From: Avibacterium sp. 20-132
Lineage (GTDB): Bacteria; Pseudomonadota; Gammaproteobacteria; Enterobacterales; Pasteurellaceae
Assembly (NCBI RefSeq): GCF_023611925.1
Contig: NZ_CP091456.1
Coordinates: 2,150,001-2,214,000, forward strand
Direction: 5' to 3'
DNA: 64,000 nucleotides
Below, one piece after another: positions 1 to 9,288 of the stretch. Position numbers and translations under genes: made by a program. Below the pieces are notes generated by a model, which saw only the letters and a program-made list of their open reading frames with translations, made no database searches and was not told the DNA's origin. Within the stretch, counting starts at the first letter, position 1, and each line of letters opens with the position of its first letter.

Positions 1-3
1 GTA

Positions 4-1029
4 ATGAGTGAAGGTGAATTTGACTTAATTAAGCGTTATTTTACAGCCTCTAAGCGCCCTTCTCGTAAAGATGTCATTCTGGCTATTGGCGATGATTGTG
101 CCATTACTGAACATCGGCAAAATCAACGTATTGCCATTACAACGGATACGATGGTAGAAAATACCCATTTTCTGCCTTCTATCTCTCCCGCTGATCTTGC
201 TTATAAAGCTGTCGCAACAAATTTGAGTGATTTGGCGGCAATGGGCGCTGAACCAGCTTGGTTTTCTCTTGCATTAACACTCCCTCATATTAATCATTCG
301 TGGTTACAGGCATTTAGCCAAAGTTTCTTTGAAATCCTTGATCATTATAATGTTGATCTGATCGGTGGTGATACCACCAAAGGTGCTTTACACGTGATTA
401 GCATTACCGCACAAGGGATTATTCCCAAAGGGAAAGCATTATGTCGCCATAGTGCCAATGTGGGTGATTGGATTTATGTATCAGGTACACTTGGTGATAG
501 TGCTGGTGGGTTATCATTATTACTCAATTCGCCTAATGCGGTGAGAAATCAAAGTGCGGTGCAAAATTTGTCTAATTCTGAACAGGATTATTTAATTAAG
601 CGTCATCTTCGTCCCACACCAAGAGTGTTACTTGGATTAGAATTGGCGGTATCATCGCTTGCGAGTTCAGCCATTGATATTTCCGACGGTTTGATCGCTG
701 ATCTTGGGCATATTTTAGCGCGTAGTCAATGTAGCGCGGTGATCAATGTAGATAAACTTCCTTTATCCAAAGCATTAATTAATACGTTTGGTTTAACTAA
801 AGCGGAGCAATTTGCCTTAACTGGGGGGGAAGATTATGAACTCTGTTTTACTGTGCCAGATGATTTGCGTGCAAAATTAGATCAACACTTAAGTCATATT
901 GGCGTGAATTACACTTGCATTGGACAATTACGTGCTTTGCGTCCGGCTAACAAAAAATCCATTCAACTTCTACGCCATGGCGTAGAAGTGGCAATGCCAC
1001 AGAGCTTAGGTTTCGATCATTTTAAATAA
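4..1029 (+). CDS. thiL: Thiamine-monophosphate kinase
   Basis: ThiL phosphorylates thiamine monophosphate to thiamine diphosphate with ATP, the last step of cofactor synthesis, in the cytoplasm. The 341-residue product has the family length and its three acidic signatures: GDD at residues 29-31, GGDTTKG near 120 and TGGEDYEL near 275. The ATG overlaps a TAA at positions 2-4, which suggests translational coupling to an upstream gene outside the window (nusB in relatives, inferred). pgpA follows after 6 nt, so the two are probably cotranscribed. An uptake signal lies inside the gene near 548. Confidence 0.97.
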   Translation: MSEGEFDLIKRYFTASKRPSRKDVILAIGDDCAITEHRQNQRIAITTDTMVENTHFLPSISPADLAYKAVATNLSDLAAMGAEPAWFSLALTLPHINHSWLQAFSQSFFEILDHYNVDLIGGDTTKGALHVISITAQGIIPKGKALCRHSANVGDWIYVSGTLGDSAGGLSLLLNSPNAVRNQSAVQNLSNSEQDYLIKRHLRPTPRVLLGLELAVSSLASSAIDISDGLIADLGHILARSQCSAVINVDKLPLSKALINTFGLTKAEQFALTGGEDYELCFTVPDDLRAKLDQHLSHIGVNYTCIGQLRALRPANKKSIQLLRHGVEVAMPQSLGFDHFK

Positions 1030-1035
1030 AAGATT

Positions 1036-1545
1036 ATGCAAAAAATTCAACAAGATCCGCGTCATTCTCTGCGATTAACGAACCCAATTCACTTGCTTGC
1101 CGTTGGGTTTGGTTCAGGTTTGCTTCGTCCCGCCCCCGGAACTTGGGGAAGTTTAGCCGCCACATTAATCGGTGCGGCACTTTTGCAGGTAATGCCGTTA
1201 AAAATCTTTCTTTTTTTCACCGCACTGTGTTTTATTGCAGGTTGCGTTATTTGCCAGAAAACTGCTGATGATATGGGCGTACACGATCACGGTGCGATAG
1301 TATGGGACGAATTTGTTGGTATTTTTATGGTGCTTGCTGTGTTACCAGAAATCAATGTGCTATGGTGTACAATAGGTTTTGCCGTATTTCGTGTTTTCGA
1401 TATTTTAAAACCTTATCCTATCCGCTATTTTGATCGTAAGTTGCAAAGCGGATTTGGCATTATGATTGATGATGTACTGGCAGCAATTTATAGCATTATC
1501 GCAATACATCTTTGTTTATCTGTTGTTATGGGGAGTCTTATTTAA
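1036..1545 (+). CDS. pgpA: Phosphatidylglycerophosphatase A
   Basis: PgpA dephosphorylates phosphatidylglycerophosphate to phosphatidylglycerol at the inner membrane. The 169-residue protein shows the family's N-terminal PAPGTWGS motif (near residue 32), hydrophobic membrane segments, the acidic VWDEFVG motif and a C-terminal MIDDVLA. The spacing to thiL is 6 nt, and its TAA overlaps the ATG of the following exporter gene (TAATG), so the three genes read as one operon. The thiL-pgpA order is common in gamma-proteobacteria. Confidence 0.95.
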   Translation: MQKIQQDPRHSLRLTNPIHLLAVGFGSGLLRPAPGTWGSLAATLIGAALLQVMPLKIFLFFTALCFIAGCVICQKTADDMGVHDHGAIVWDEFVGIFMVLAVLPEINVLWCTIGFAVFRVFDILKPYPIRYFDRKLQSGFGIMIDDVLAAIYSIIAIHLCLSVVMGSLI

Positions 1546-2180
1546 TGTGGACCGTATTATTCGTTAATCTTGTTGGTTTACTTAGCCCAGGGCCAGATTT
1601 CTTTTATGTAAGTCGCAAAGCGGCCAGTGAAAGTCAGCGTAATGCGATTGCAGGCGCAATAGGTATTGGATTCGGTATTTTATTTTGGGCGACTTTAGTT
1701 ATTTTTGGGCTAGCTATAATTAATCGAACCAATTACCTCGTACAGTATATTATTATGTGTTTAGGGGGAGGTTATTTAGCTTATTGTGGTATCAAGATGT
1801 TGCAAGTAACGAAAAATGCACAGCTAGCTACGCTAAAACCACATCAAGAAATACATCACCCTATTTCACGTGAAATTATGAAAGGATTATTGATCAATCT
1901 GAGCAATGCTAAAGTGATCGTTTTTTTTAGTAGTGTGATGTCAGGCTTTATGGCAAGCATATCAAATAATACAGAAATTATGTTGATCATTCTCCTATTA
2001 GCCTTGGAAAGTGTGCTTTATTTTATCTTAATTGCATTTTTCTTTTCGCGTAAAATCGTTCGTGATTTTTATAATCGCTACAATCGTTATATTGATAATT
2101 TTGCGGGAATTGTTTTCCTCTTTTTCGGTGGTGAACTGATTTATTCGGGCTTAACCACCATTATTGAACTCACCTCGTAA
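1545..2180 (+). CDS. LysE/RhtB family amino-acid exporter
   Basis: This is a predicted inner-membrane exporter of the LysE/RhtB family, which exports amino acids such as threonine or homoserine lactone. The substrate here cannot be told from sequence. From the ATG at 1545 the protein has 211 residues, with about six hydrophobic segments and the family signature LLSPGPDFFYV at the N terminus. An upstream start at 1512 would add 11 residues overlapping pgpA. The 1545 start is preferred because it forms a TAATG overlap with pgpA and begins directly at the first membrane helix. dapB follows after 12 nt. Confidence 0.9.
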   Translation: MWTVLFVNLVGLLSPGPDFFYVSRKAASESQRNAIAGAIGIGFGILFWATLVIFGLAIINRTNYLVQYIIMCLGGGYLAYCGIKMLQVTKNAQLATLKPHQEIHHPISREIMKGLLINLSNAKVIVFFSSVMSGFMASISNNTEIMLIILLLALESVLYFILIAFFFSRKIVRDFYNRYNRYIDNFAGIVFLFFGGELIYSGLTTIIELTS

Positions 2181-2189
2181 CAGGAGTAG

Positions 2190-3005
<816 letters not shown>

Positions 3006-3018
3006 TCCTCGTTGATTT

Positions 3019-3070
3019 AAAAGTGCGGTGAGAATTTTCCAAATTTTTGAAAAAGATACCGCACTTTATT
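3019..3070 (+). terminator. Paired uptake-signal hairpin terminator after dapB
   Basis: AAAGTGCGGT at 3020-3029 and its complement ACCGCACTTT at 3058-3067 form an inverted repeat with an AT-rich loop, followed by T-rich sequence. Opposed uptake signals commonly serve as intrinsic terminators in this family. Confidence 0.7.
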
Positions 3071-3178
3071 TTATCCTGATGTCATTATCTAAATGGCGAT
3101 AAAAATGGTTAAAAATACCGTCCAGTAAAGCCCACGCTGATTTTGAAATATGATTCTAATATTCTTCTTTGATAAGAA

Positions 3179-3427
3179 ATGAAAATTACCCTATTAAAAC
3201 AAAAAATCATTCTTGAACATCATAATGAAATGCCACTCTTACAAAAGCTAGAAATCAATGGCATTTATCCTGAATATCAATGCCGTTCTGGTTATTGCGG
3301 GGCTTGTCGTACAAAAATAAAAAAGGGTAACGTCCATTATAATGAGCCACCACTTGCTTTTGTGAATGAAGATGAAGTATTACTTTGCTGCTGCCAAGTA
3401 GAAAGCGATTTAGAGCTAGAGTTATAA
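3179..3427 (+). CDS. yfaE: 2Fe-2S ferredoxin-like protein YfaE
   Basis: YfaE-type ferredoxins maintain the diferric-tyrosyl cofactor of class Ia ribonucleotide reductase NrdB (known for E. coli YfaE). The 82-residue protein has the plant-type 2Fe-2S pattern: Cys35, Cys40 and Cys43 in CRSGYCGAC, and the distal cysteine cluster at 70-72. In enterobacteria it lies downstream of nrdB in the same operon. Here nrdB is about 500 bp away but on the opposite strand, converging, with an XRE regulator and a MITE-like element in between. That proximity supports the assignment. Confidence 0.92.
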   Translation: MKITLLKQKIILEHHNEMPLLQKLEINGIYPEYQCRSGYCGACRTKIKKGNVHYNEPPLAFVNEDEVLLCCCQVESDLELEL

Positions 3428-3510
3428 AGTGCGGTGTTTTTTTTGCTTATTTATTTGCCAAAAGACTTAATGTTAAAAATGAAATTATCAAGGCATTGTT
3501 ATTAGATGAA

Positions 3511-3735
3511 ATGACACAAGGGCAAGCGTTGCGTAAATTACGCATAGAAATGCTTGGGGTGAATCAACAACAATATATGAAGATGGTGAAGGTTTCACGA
3601 CAAACCCTTTCTAACATAGAAAATGATAAAGGAAATTACAGCGTTGAAACCATTAATCAAGTATTCAAACCTTTTGGATTTGAATTGGGATTAGTGCCGA
3701 TTTCTAAAGATTTACTCACTAAAATGAGATCATAA
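3511..3735 (+). CDS. XRE-family helix-turn-helix protein, start uncertain, possible N-terminal frameshift
   Basis: The product is a small DNA-binding protein with a helix-turn-helix of the XRE/HipB type: LRKLR, then VSRQTLSNIENDKG, then VFKPFGFELGLVP. From the ATG at 3511 it has 74 residues, which is short for the family. The frame stays open upstream into yfaE but contains no ATG or GTG there after yfaE ends. An out-of-frame ATG at 3470 would come into frame, giving MLKNEIIKALL and onward, if the A5 tract at 3475-3479 had one more A. The gene may therefore be frameshifted, or it starts at the weak 3511 codon. No partner toxin is visible; a MITE-like element follows at once. Confidence 0.55.
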   Translation: MTQGQALRKLRIEMLGVNQQQYMKMVKVSRQTLSNIENDKGNYSVETINQVFKPFGFELGLVPISKDLLTKMRS

Positions 3736-3740
3736 GAAAA

Positions 3741-3917
3741 GGCTATATTAGGGTGTGTTGCTAACGGTTTAATAAGCCAAAATCCCCAAATCTTACAAAA
3801 CTTTTTTAATTGGTTTGAGAATATTCCAGCTATTCTCTGTATAATTTGTCTTGTTTTGTGGGGATTCTGTCTATGTTTAGCCAGATTATGCAAATAGCGA
3901 CATACCCTAGATTAGCC
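3741..3917. mobile_element. MITE-like element, 177 bp with 23-bp imperfect terminal inverted repeats
   Basis: The ends 3741-3763 and 3895-3917 are inverted repeats matching at about 18 of 23 positions; both begin GGCTA and end GCTA when read inwards, with TAGGGT in the middle. Inside, a second inner inverted similarity is present (AATCCCCA near 3780 against TGGGGATT near 3859). No transposase is encoded; a 78-codon minus-strand frame crossing the element is not supported by anything else. No clear target-site duplication was seen. It lies between the XRE gene and the end of nrdB. This is an inference from structure alone. Confidence 0.5.
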
Positions 3918-3936
3918 CTAGATTTTTGCAAAATCC

Positions 3937-5067
3937 TTATAAATCAAAATCACCAAAATCGCTGGTATCAACCTTAGCATCAATTTGACCCACGAGATAA
4001 GAGCTTACTTCCACTTCTTGTGGAGCAACTTGTACATTGTCAGACACCAACCACGCATTGATCCAAGGGATTGGATTGGAACGCGCCTCAAAAGGTAAGG
4101 GTAAGCCAACGGCTTGCATACGAATATTGGTAATATATTCCACATATTGTACTAGAATATCTTTATTTAAGCCGATCATTGAGCCGTCTTTAAATAAATA
4201 ATCAGCCCATTCTTTTTCTTGTTCGGCGGCGGCGAGGAATAATTCATAAGCCTCTTGTTTACATTCCTCAGCGATTTCAGCCATTTCGGGATCATCTTGT
4301 CCTGCTGCCATAATATTTAGAATGTGCTGTGTGCCTGTTAAATGTAAGGCCTCATCACGTGCGATAAATTTAATGATTTTGGCATTTCCTTCCATCAGTT
4401 TGCGTTCCGCAAAGGCGAAAGAACAGGCGAAAGAGACATAGAAACGGATCGCTTCTAAGGCATTTACGCTCATTAGGCAAAGGTAAAGTTGTTTTTTCAA
4501 ATTACGCAAGCTAACCACGCATTCTTTGCCATCTACTGTGTAAGTACCTTCACCATAAAGGCCGTAAAGCTGGCTATCGCGGATTAAATCATCGTAATAG
4601 GCAGAAATATCTTTTGCGCGTTTGATGATTTCTTCGTTAGTTACAATATCATCAAAAACGATGGACGGATCATTGACGATATTACGAATAATATGCGTAT
4701 ATGAGCGGCTGTGAATGGTTTCAGAGAATGTCCAAGTTTCGATCCAGGTTTCGAGTTCAGGAATAGACACCAATGGTAATAACGCCACATTTGGGCTACG
4801 ACCTTGAATAGAATCAAGCAGGGTTTGATATTTTAAGTTACTGATAAAAATATGTTTTTCGTGTTCAGGCAGTGCAGCATAGTCAATGCGATCTTGAGAC
4901 ACGTCCACTTCTTCTGGACGCCAGAAGAAAGAAAGTTGTTTTTCAATCAGTTTTTCAAAGGTTTCGTATTTTTGTTGATCATAACGTGCAACGTTGACAT
5001 TTTGTCCGAAGAACATTGGTTCTTTGAGCTGATCGTTTTTGGTTTGTGAGAAAGTGGTGTATGCCAT
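3937..5067 (-). CDS. nrdB: Ribonucleoside-diphosphate reductase class Ia, subunit beta
   Basis: NrdB carries the diiron-tyrosyl radical that starts reduction of ribonucleotides to deoxyribonucleotides by NrdA. The product has 376 residues, the same length as the E. coli protein. The radical tyrosine is Tyr123 in SRSYTHI, with iron ligands Asp85, Glu116 and His119 and the second set in [13 protein letters not shown]. The C terminus ending FGDFDL is the NrdA-docking tail. nrdA is not next to it but 28 kb away on the same strand. Upstream (5068-5169) I see at best one weak NrdR-like site (5112-5127, about 10 of 16 matches). Confidence 0.98.
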   Translation of the reverse strand: MAYTTFSQTKNDQLKEPMFFGQNVNVARYDQQKYETFEKLIEKQLSFFWRPEEVDVSQDRIDYAALPEHEKHIFISNLKYQTLLDSIQGRSPNVALLPLVSIPELETWIETWTFSETIHSRSYTHIIRNIVNDPSIVFDDIVTNEEIIKRAKDISAYYDDLIRDSQLYGLYGEGTYTVDGKECVVSLRNLKKQLYLCLMSVNALEAIRFYVSFACSFAFAERKLMEGNAKIIKFIARDEALHLTGTQHILNIMAAGQDDPEMAEIAEECKQEAYELFLAAAEQEKEWADYLFKDGSMIGLNKDILVQYVEYITNIRMQAVGLPLPFEARSNPIPWINAWLVSDNVQVAPQEVEVSSYLVGQIDAKVDTSDFGDFDL

Positions 5068-5169
5068 AGAATTATCCTTACATCTTTTTAATTGAGAATG
5101 GCTCGTATTTTACACTAAAAATCTGATTCGTTTAATGGGTTTTATATATTCTTGAAATTAGCGAACAAT

Positions 5170-5204
5170 AAAAACGGCGAGTTGTTTTAAAACTCACCGT
5201 TTTT
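5170..5204 (-). terminator. Intrinsic terminator after zapG
   Basis: AAAAACGG at 5170 and CCGTTTTT at 5197 form the ends of a stem with inner ACTC/GAGT pairs. On the minus strand the hairpin follows the zapG stop and runs into a T-rich tail. Confidence 0.65.
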
Positions 5205-5229
5205 CAAAGGGTTAGGAAATCATTAAGGG

Positions 5230-5652
5230 CTATTTTTCGGCTTTTAAGATACCTGAAGATCCTTCAGAATAATCTCTTGGGGCATTTTCTTCAGAGCTGT
5301 TTTCGGTTTCTGTGGTGATTTCTTCTGGCTTTTTCTGTTCGAGTTGGTTTTCAAATAATGATTTATTTTCTAATTGAGGCAATAGCTGAACAGAAGAGGT
5401 TGCTAAATGTTGATACAGTTTTTGATAATCCTGTGCGAGGGTTTTCAATAAATCTGCACTTTCAGAAAAATGTTTTTCCAAATGTTGTTTTTGTTGATCC
5501 AATTCGGATTTTACTTTTTGTAATTCAGCTTCCGTTTTCACTTGTTTTTTCACTGAATCCTTAGTAAAGCGTAATAATAAATAAGCGAGGACAAAACCTA
5601 CTACTAAACCAATTAGGGCAGGTTGCCACATTTCGGGTGTCCAATTTTGCAT
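5230..5652 (-). CDS. zapG: DUF1043 inner-membrane protein YhcB/ZapG
   Basis: ZapG (YhcB) is an inner-membrane protein linked to cell division and envelope growth in E. coli. The 140-residue product has one N-terminal membrane helix (ALIGLVVGFVLAYLLL, about residues 12-28), then a long charged coiled-coil region and an acidic, low-complexity C terminus, matching the DUF1043 layout. It is transcribed alone: a hairpin follows it before nrdB, and ycaO upstream ends at its own hairpin. Confidence 0.9.
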   Translation of the reverse strand: MQNWTPEMWQPALIGLVVGFVLAYLLLRFTKDSVKKQVKTEAELQKVKSELDQQKQHLEKHFSESADLLKTLAQDYQKLYQHLATSSVQLLPQLENKSLFENQLEQKKPEEITTETENSSEENAPRDYSEGSSGILKAEK

Positions 5653-5747
5653 AAAAAACTCCTTATGGTAAGAAAAGAACCTTTTGTATCATAACCTTAA
5701 TTTCAATTTATTTCTTTGGCACAGATCACAAAAAAATACATTGGATA

Positions 5748-5774
5748 AATAAGGCGGCGGTTGCACGCCTTATT
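5748..5774 (-). terminator. Hairpin after ycaO
   Basis: AATAAGGCG at 5748-5756 pairs with CGCCTTATT at 5766-5774 as a perfect 9-bp stem, 13 nt beyond the ycaO stop. The T-tract on the minus strand is weak, so termination efficiency is uncertain. Confidence 0.5.
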
Positions 5775-5786
5775 TTCTATTTTATC

Positions 5787-7556
5787 TTAAACCGCACTTT
5801 GCCAGTAGTCTGTTTTGGCTTTTTGCAATTTATGATAGGCGTTGAGTAATTTTTGATGCGCGTGGAATTGTTGTAAATGCTCATCATCAGCCAATAAATC
5901 ATAGAACGGATTGTCGCCTTGAATGGCATTCCAAGCTAATTCCACCGCACTTTTGCCATACATTTTCTCAAATACGGCACGATATTGAGCGGGATCGCGG
6001 TTTTCATCAAGGAATAATTCTAGGCTATTGACTAAACAGCGGTAATAATTCACGCGTTCTGGTGTGAATACCGATTGATTCATATTCAGCGTCCAGTTTG
6101 CCCAATCTAAGGCATTTTCTAAATCTTGTGTAGCAAGATAGAGCATTGCTTTGAGTTCACCAATACGCAGGGTTGTCCAGCCTGATTTTGGCGGTGGCAC
6201 GATGCCAATAAACTCACGCACGCGGGTAGCATCGTCAATGCCTTGTTCATCAAGCTCATCAAGTAATTCTTGATAAGTATCTTGATCGTGATGGAAATGG
6301 GGCAGATCAAGCAAGATTTCGCGCCAATCCATTCCCATATTGTTATTGGCGTAGATTAAATCGTCCGCTGGATAAATATCCGACATTCCCGGCACAATAA
6401 TGCGGCAAGCGTAAACGCCGAGATGCTGATAATCCATAATATAGACTTCCTGATTGAGCGCTTGGAAAATTGCCATCAGATTTTGATATTCTTGCTCCGT
6501 TGTGCCAGAAAAATCCCAGTCCACAAAAGGATAATCGCTCTCCTGTTTAAATAAATCCCAAGAAATTAAACCGCTTGAATCAATAAAATGCGTTTCCAAA
6601 TTGGCGTGTTCTGCCACATCATCATTATTGAAAGAAGGCGGCGTGAATACATCAAGATCTTTCAAGCTGCGGCCTTGTAATAATTCAGTTACCGTGCGCT
6701 CCAATGCCACGCCAAAATTAGGGTGTGCGCCGAAAGAGGCAAAGCAAGTGCCATTTTGTGGATTGAGCAACACCACACAGATTACAGGATATTTCCCCCC
6801 TAAGGACGCATCATAAGCGAGAATTGGAAAGCCTTCTTGCTCAAGGGTTGCAATGGCTTCTTGCACCGCAGGGTAGCGCTGCATTACATCTTGTGGAATA
6901 AGCGGCAAGCTAATGGCCTCTGCAATGATTTTATTTTTGACATAACGCTCAAACACTTCTGAAAGCCCTTGCACACGCGCTTCAAACAAGCTGTTGCCTG
7001 CGGACATTCCATTGGAAACATAAAGGTTGGCGATAATGCTTTGTGGAATATACACCGTCTGGTTATCTGATTGACGTACATAAGGCATTGCCACAATGCC
7101 ACGTTCTGCATTGCCCGATTGGAGATCGATCAATAAATCTGGCGTCAATTCGCCATTGGGATCATAATAAGCCAATAAATGCTCATCTAAAATGCCCTCA
7201 GGCAGTTCGGTTTCATCTTCAATTTCAAACCATTTTTCATTGGGATAATGCACAAAAGGCGCATTGGCGAGATCTTGCCCAAGGTAATAATCGGCAAAGA
7301 AATAGTTGGTGGAAAGACGTTCAAAATATTCCCCTAAGGCAGAAGCCAGCGCCGCTTTTTTGCTCGCCCCTTTACCGTTAGTGAAGCATTGCGGACAATC
7401 TTTATCACGAATATGCACAGACCAAACATTCGGCACGGGATTGAGCCACGAGGCTTCTTCAATATCGAAACCAAGTGCGGTCAATTTTTGCTGAAATTTT
7501 GCAATGCTATCTTCAAGTGCGGCGTCTTTGCCGGGAATAAAGGTTTGTTCGGTCAT
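5787..7556 (-). CDS. ycaO: YcaO-domain protein, RimO-associated accessory factor
   Basis: YcaO proteins use ATP to activate amide backbones; E. coli YcaO is associated with RimO-dependent methylthiolation of ribosomal protein S12, but its exact chemistry is unsettled. The 589-residue product has the family length and the N-terminal conserved block GKGASKKAALASALGEYFER (about residues 82-101). The C-terminal third is rich in acidic and aromatic residues, as in the E. coli protein. The ATG at 7556 follows a GGAG created at the edge of a tandem 17-bp repeat. No azole-peptide precursor or dehydrogenase gene lies nearby, which argues against a natural-product role. Confidence 0.92.
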   Translation of the reverse strand: MTEQTFIPGKDAALEDSIAKFQQKLTALGFDIEEASWLNPVPNVWSVHIRDKDCPQCFTNGKGASKKAALASALGEYFERLSTNYFFADYYLGQDLANAPFVHYPNEKWFEIEDETELPEGILDEHLLAYYDPNGELTPDLLIDLQSGNAERGIVAMPYVRQSDNQTVYIPQSIIANLYVSNGMSAGNSLFEARVQGLSEVFERYVKNKIIAEAISLPLIPQDVMQRYPAVQEAIATLEQEGFPILAYDASLGGKYPVICVVLLNPQNGTCFASFGAHPNFGVALERTVTELLQGRSLKDLDVFTPPSFNNDDVAEHANLETHFIDSSGLISWDLFKQESDYPFVDWDFSGTTEQEYQNLMAIFQALNQEVYIMDYQHLGVYACRIIVPGMSDIYPADDLIYANNNMGMDWREILLDLPHFHHDQDTYQELLDELDEQGIDDATRVREFIGIVPPPKSGWTTLRIGELKAMLYLATQDLENALDWANWTLNMNQSVFTPERVNYYRCLVNSLELFLDENRDPAQYRAVFEKMYGKSAVELAWNAIQGDNPFYDLLADDEHLQQFHAHQKLLNAYHKLQKAKTDYWQSAV

Positions 7557-7566
7557 TTCGTGTTCT

Positions 7567-7600
7567 CCGTTATTTCGTATTATCCGTTATTTTGTATTAT
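7567..7600. repeat. Tandem 17-bp repeat in the ycaO leader
   Basis: Two adjacent 17-bp copies (7567-7583 and 7584-7600) differ at one position. A degenerate third copy runs into the ycaO start codon on the minus strand, and the Shine-Dalgarno GGAG sits at that junction. Confidence 0.7.
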
Positions 7601-7690
7601 CTAAGGGGCTAATCATATTGAGCCGTGCATAATAGGCAAGTTTCACCTATTCAGCAAGGGGAAATCCTGTTAAAAAGCAAAACCAGCTTG

Positions 7691-8422
7691 TTATTTCAAT
7701 GAGTTGTTTTTGATAAGCCTTTCCGCTTTGGCAGCTTGGCGAAACGCATTGGCAGGGTTGAGAACAGGGGAAAAGGGCGATGTTTGGGGATTTAAGGTCA
7801 TTGGAAACGTGCGCTTTTGTGCCACAATGATCATTATTTCGCCAAAATAATGGGGTTTCCCTTGCAAGGATAAGCATTGCTGATCAAGCAGATCGAAATT
7901 GAGCAGGCTTAGCCAATCCACAATCCTAGTGGCAAAATAAGGGTGAAACGGCAATTTATTTGTGCCAAAAGGCAAATGTTGTTTAAGGGAAAACAGACTG
8001 AGCGGATTAAATAAGGAAAGAAATAAGATCCCTTCTTGGTTGAGCGTGCGCGTAATTTCGCGTAACACTTGGTGCGGATCAGCGGTGAAATGCAAGCCGT
8101 GCGCAAGCAAGCAGGCAGAGAAACATTCATCAATAAAAGGTAGCGCCGTGGCTTGAGCTTGCACTAAATCGATGTGTGGGCATTGTGAAAGTGCGGTCAA
8201 ATTTTGCGGAATTTTTTCGCTCACAATAATTTGTTGATCGCAAGGATAATACGCCACTTCGCCACTTAACGCACCCAATTTGAGACAATAATCTCCCGAA
8301 ATTTGTGCAAAGTGCTTTGTTAAATATTGCTGAATTAGGCTACAATAGCGCGCACCTTGTGGCACCTGTTGCCAGCTTAGCGGTGTTTCTATTTGCGCAT
8401 TGTTTAGAATATTCCACTTCAT
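7691..8422 (-). CDS. Class I SAM-dependent methyltransferase, YafS-like
   Basis: A predicted S-adenosylmethionine-dependent methyltransferase of 243 residues. It has the class I layout: a [13 protein letters not shown] nucleotide-binding region near residue 47, [10 protein letters not shown] near 87 and the [17 protein letters not shown] strand near 120, where methyltransferases carry LkPGG. The usual GxGxG is degenerate. It starts back-to-back with gloB (17 nt between start codons), the same neighbourhood as yafS/gloB in E. coli. The substrate is unknown. Confidence 0.8.
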   Translation of the reverse strand: MKWNILNNAQIETPLSWQQVPQGARYCSLIQQYLTKHFAQISGDYCLKLGALSGEVAYYPCDQQIIVSEKIPQNLTALSQCPHIDLVQAQATALPFIDECFSACLLAHGLHFTADPHQVLREITRTLNQEGILFLSLFNPLSLFSLKQHLPFGTNKLPFHPYFATRIVDWLSLLNFDLLDQQCLSLQGKPHYFGEIMIIVAQKRTFPMTLNPQTSPFSPVLNPANAFRQAAKAERLIKNNSLK

Positions 8423-8439
8423 TTTTAATAAGGATCAAT

Positions 8440-9141
8440 ATGTTAGTACCCATTCCTGCCCTTGATGATAACTATATTTGGCTGTATGCACGAGAAAATT
8501 TACCTGTAATTGTGATCGACATCGCAGAAAGCGCGCCTTTGCTTGCTTATTTACAGCAACATCAGCTTGAAGTGGAAGCGGTGCTACTTACCCATAAGCA
8601 TCAAGATCACGTTGGCGGCTTGGCAGAATTTAAACAGCATTATCCTAATGTCCCTGTGTTTGGCCCACAAGAAACTGCAGACTTGGGTGCAACGCAAATC
8701 ATTAATGAAGGGGAAATTCGCACCACGCATTATCAAATCCAAGTGCTGCCCTCGGGCGGCCACACGGAAAATCACGTGAGTTTTGTGGTGGACGGCCATT
8801 TATTCTGTGGTGATACCTTATTTTCAGGCGGTTGCGGACGCGTGTTTACAGGGAATTACGCACAAATGTTTGATTCGCTCCAACGGCTCAAAGCCTTGCC
8901 TGATAGCACCATTGTTTGCCCTGCGCACGAATATACCTTAAGCAATTTAAAATTTGCTGAGAAAGTGTTGCCAAAATCGGCATTTTTGACAGATTATGTG
9001 GCGAAAATTGCCGTTTTACGCCAACAGCACCAACCAAGCTTACCCACCACCTTGGGGCTAGAAAAACAGATTAATCCTTTCTTACAAGCAGAAAATTTGG
9101 CGCAATTTACCCAATGGCGAAAATTAAAAGATCAGCAGTAA
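8440..9141 (+). CDS. gloB: Hydroxyacylglutathione hydrolase (glyoxalase II)
   Basis: GloB hydrolyses S-lactoylglutathione to lactate and glutathione, completing methylglyoxal detoxification. The 233-residue protein begins at the ATG at 8440 ([14 protein letters not shown], typical of the family); an upstream in-frame start at 8305 overlaps the divergent methyltransferase and is rejected. The metallo-beta-lactamase-fold metal ligands His52, His54, Asp56 and His57 are in [10 protein letters not shown], with later ligands in [13 protein letters not shown] and CPAHEYT. The Shine-Dalgarno is AAGGA. Confidence 0.96.
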   Translation: MLVPIPALDDNYIWLYARENLPVIVIDIAESAPLLAYLQQHQLEVEAVLLTHKHQDHVGGLAEFKQHYPNVPVFGPQETADLGATQIINEGEIRTTHYQIQVLPSGGHTENHVSFVVDGHLFCGDTLFSGGCGRVFTGNYAQMFDSLQRLKALPDSTIVCPAHEYTLSNLKFAEKVLPKSAFLTDYVAKIAVLRQQHQPSLPTTLGLEKQINPFLQAENLAQFTQWRKLKDQQ

Positions 9142-9288
9142 ATTGAACAAAAATTTTGCTTTTCGCTACGAAAGGGCAATCCTATTTGCTCAATGGCAAA
9201 TAATTGCTTAGAATGAGCAAGTTTTTATTTTCTTTCTTTTTATTTTGTGGGGGCTTGACCGAAAGTGCGGTCAAATTTCAATTAATTT

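Noticed and set aside
3657..3893. 78-codon minus-strand frame across the XRE gene end and the MITE-like element
   Set aside because: It overlaps the XRE gene on the other strand, has no ribosome site and no recognisable domain.
5787..7556. YcaO as part of a thiazole/oxazole-modified peptide cluster
   Set aside because: There is no precursor peptide, dehydrogenase, partner protein or exporter nearby; the length and ends fit the stand-alone housekeeping YcaO.
8305..8439. Longer gloB start at 8305
   Set aside because: The added 45 residues overlap the divergent methyltransferase gene; the 8440 ATG has a ribosome site and the family's normal N terminus.
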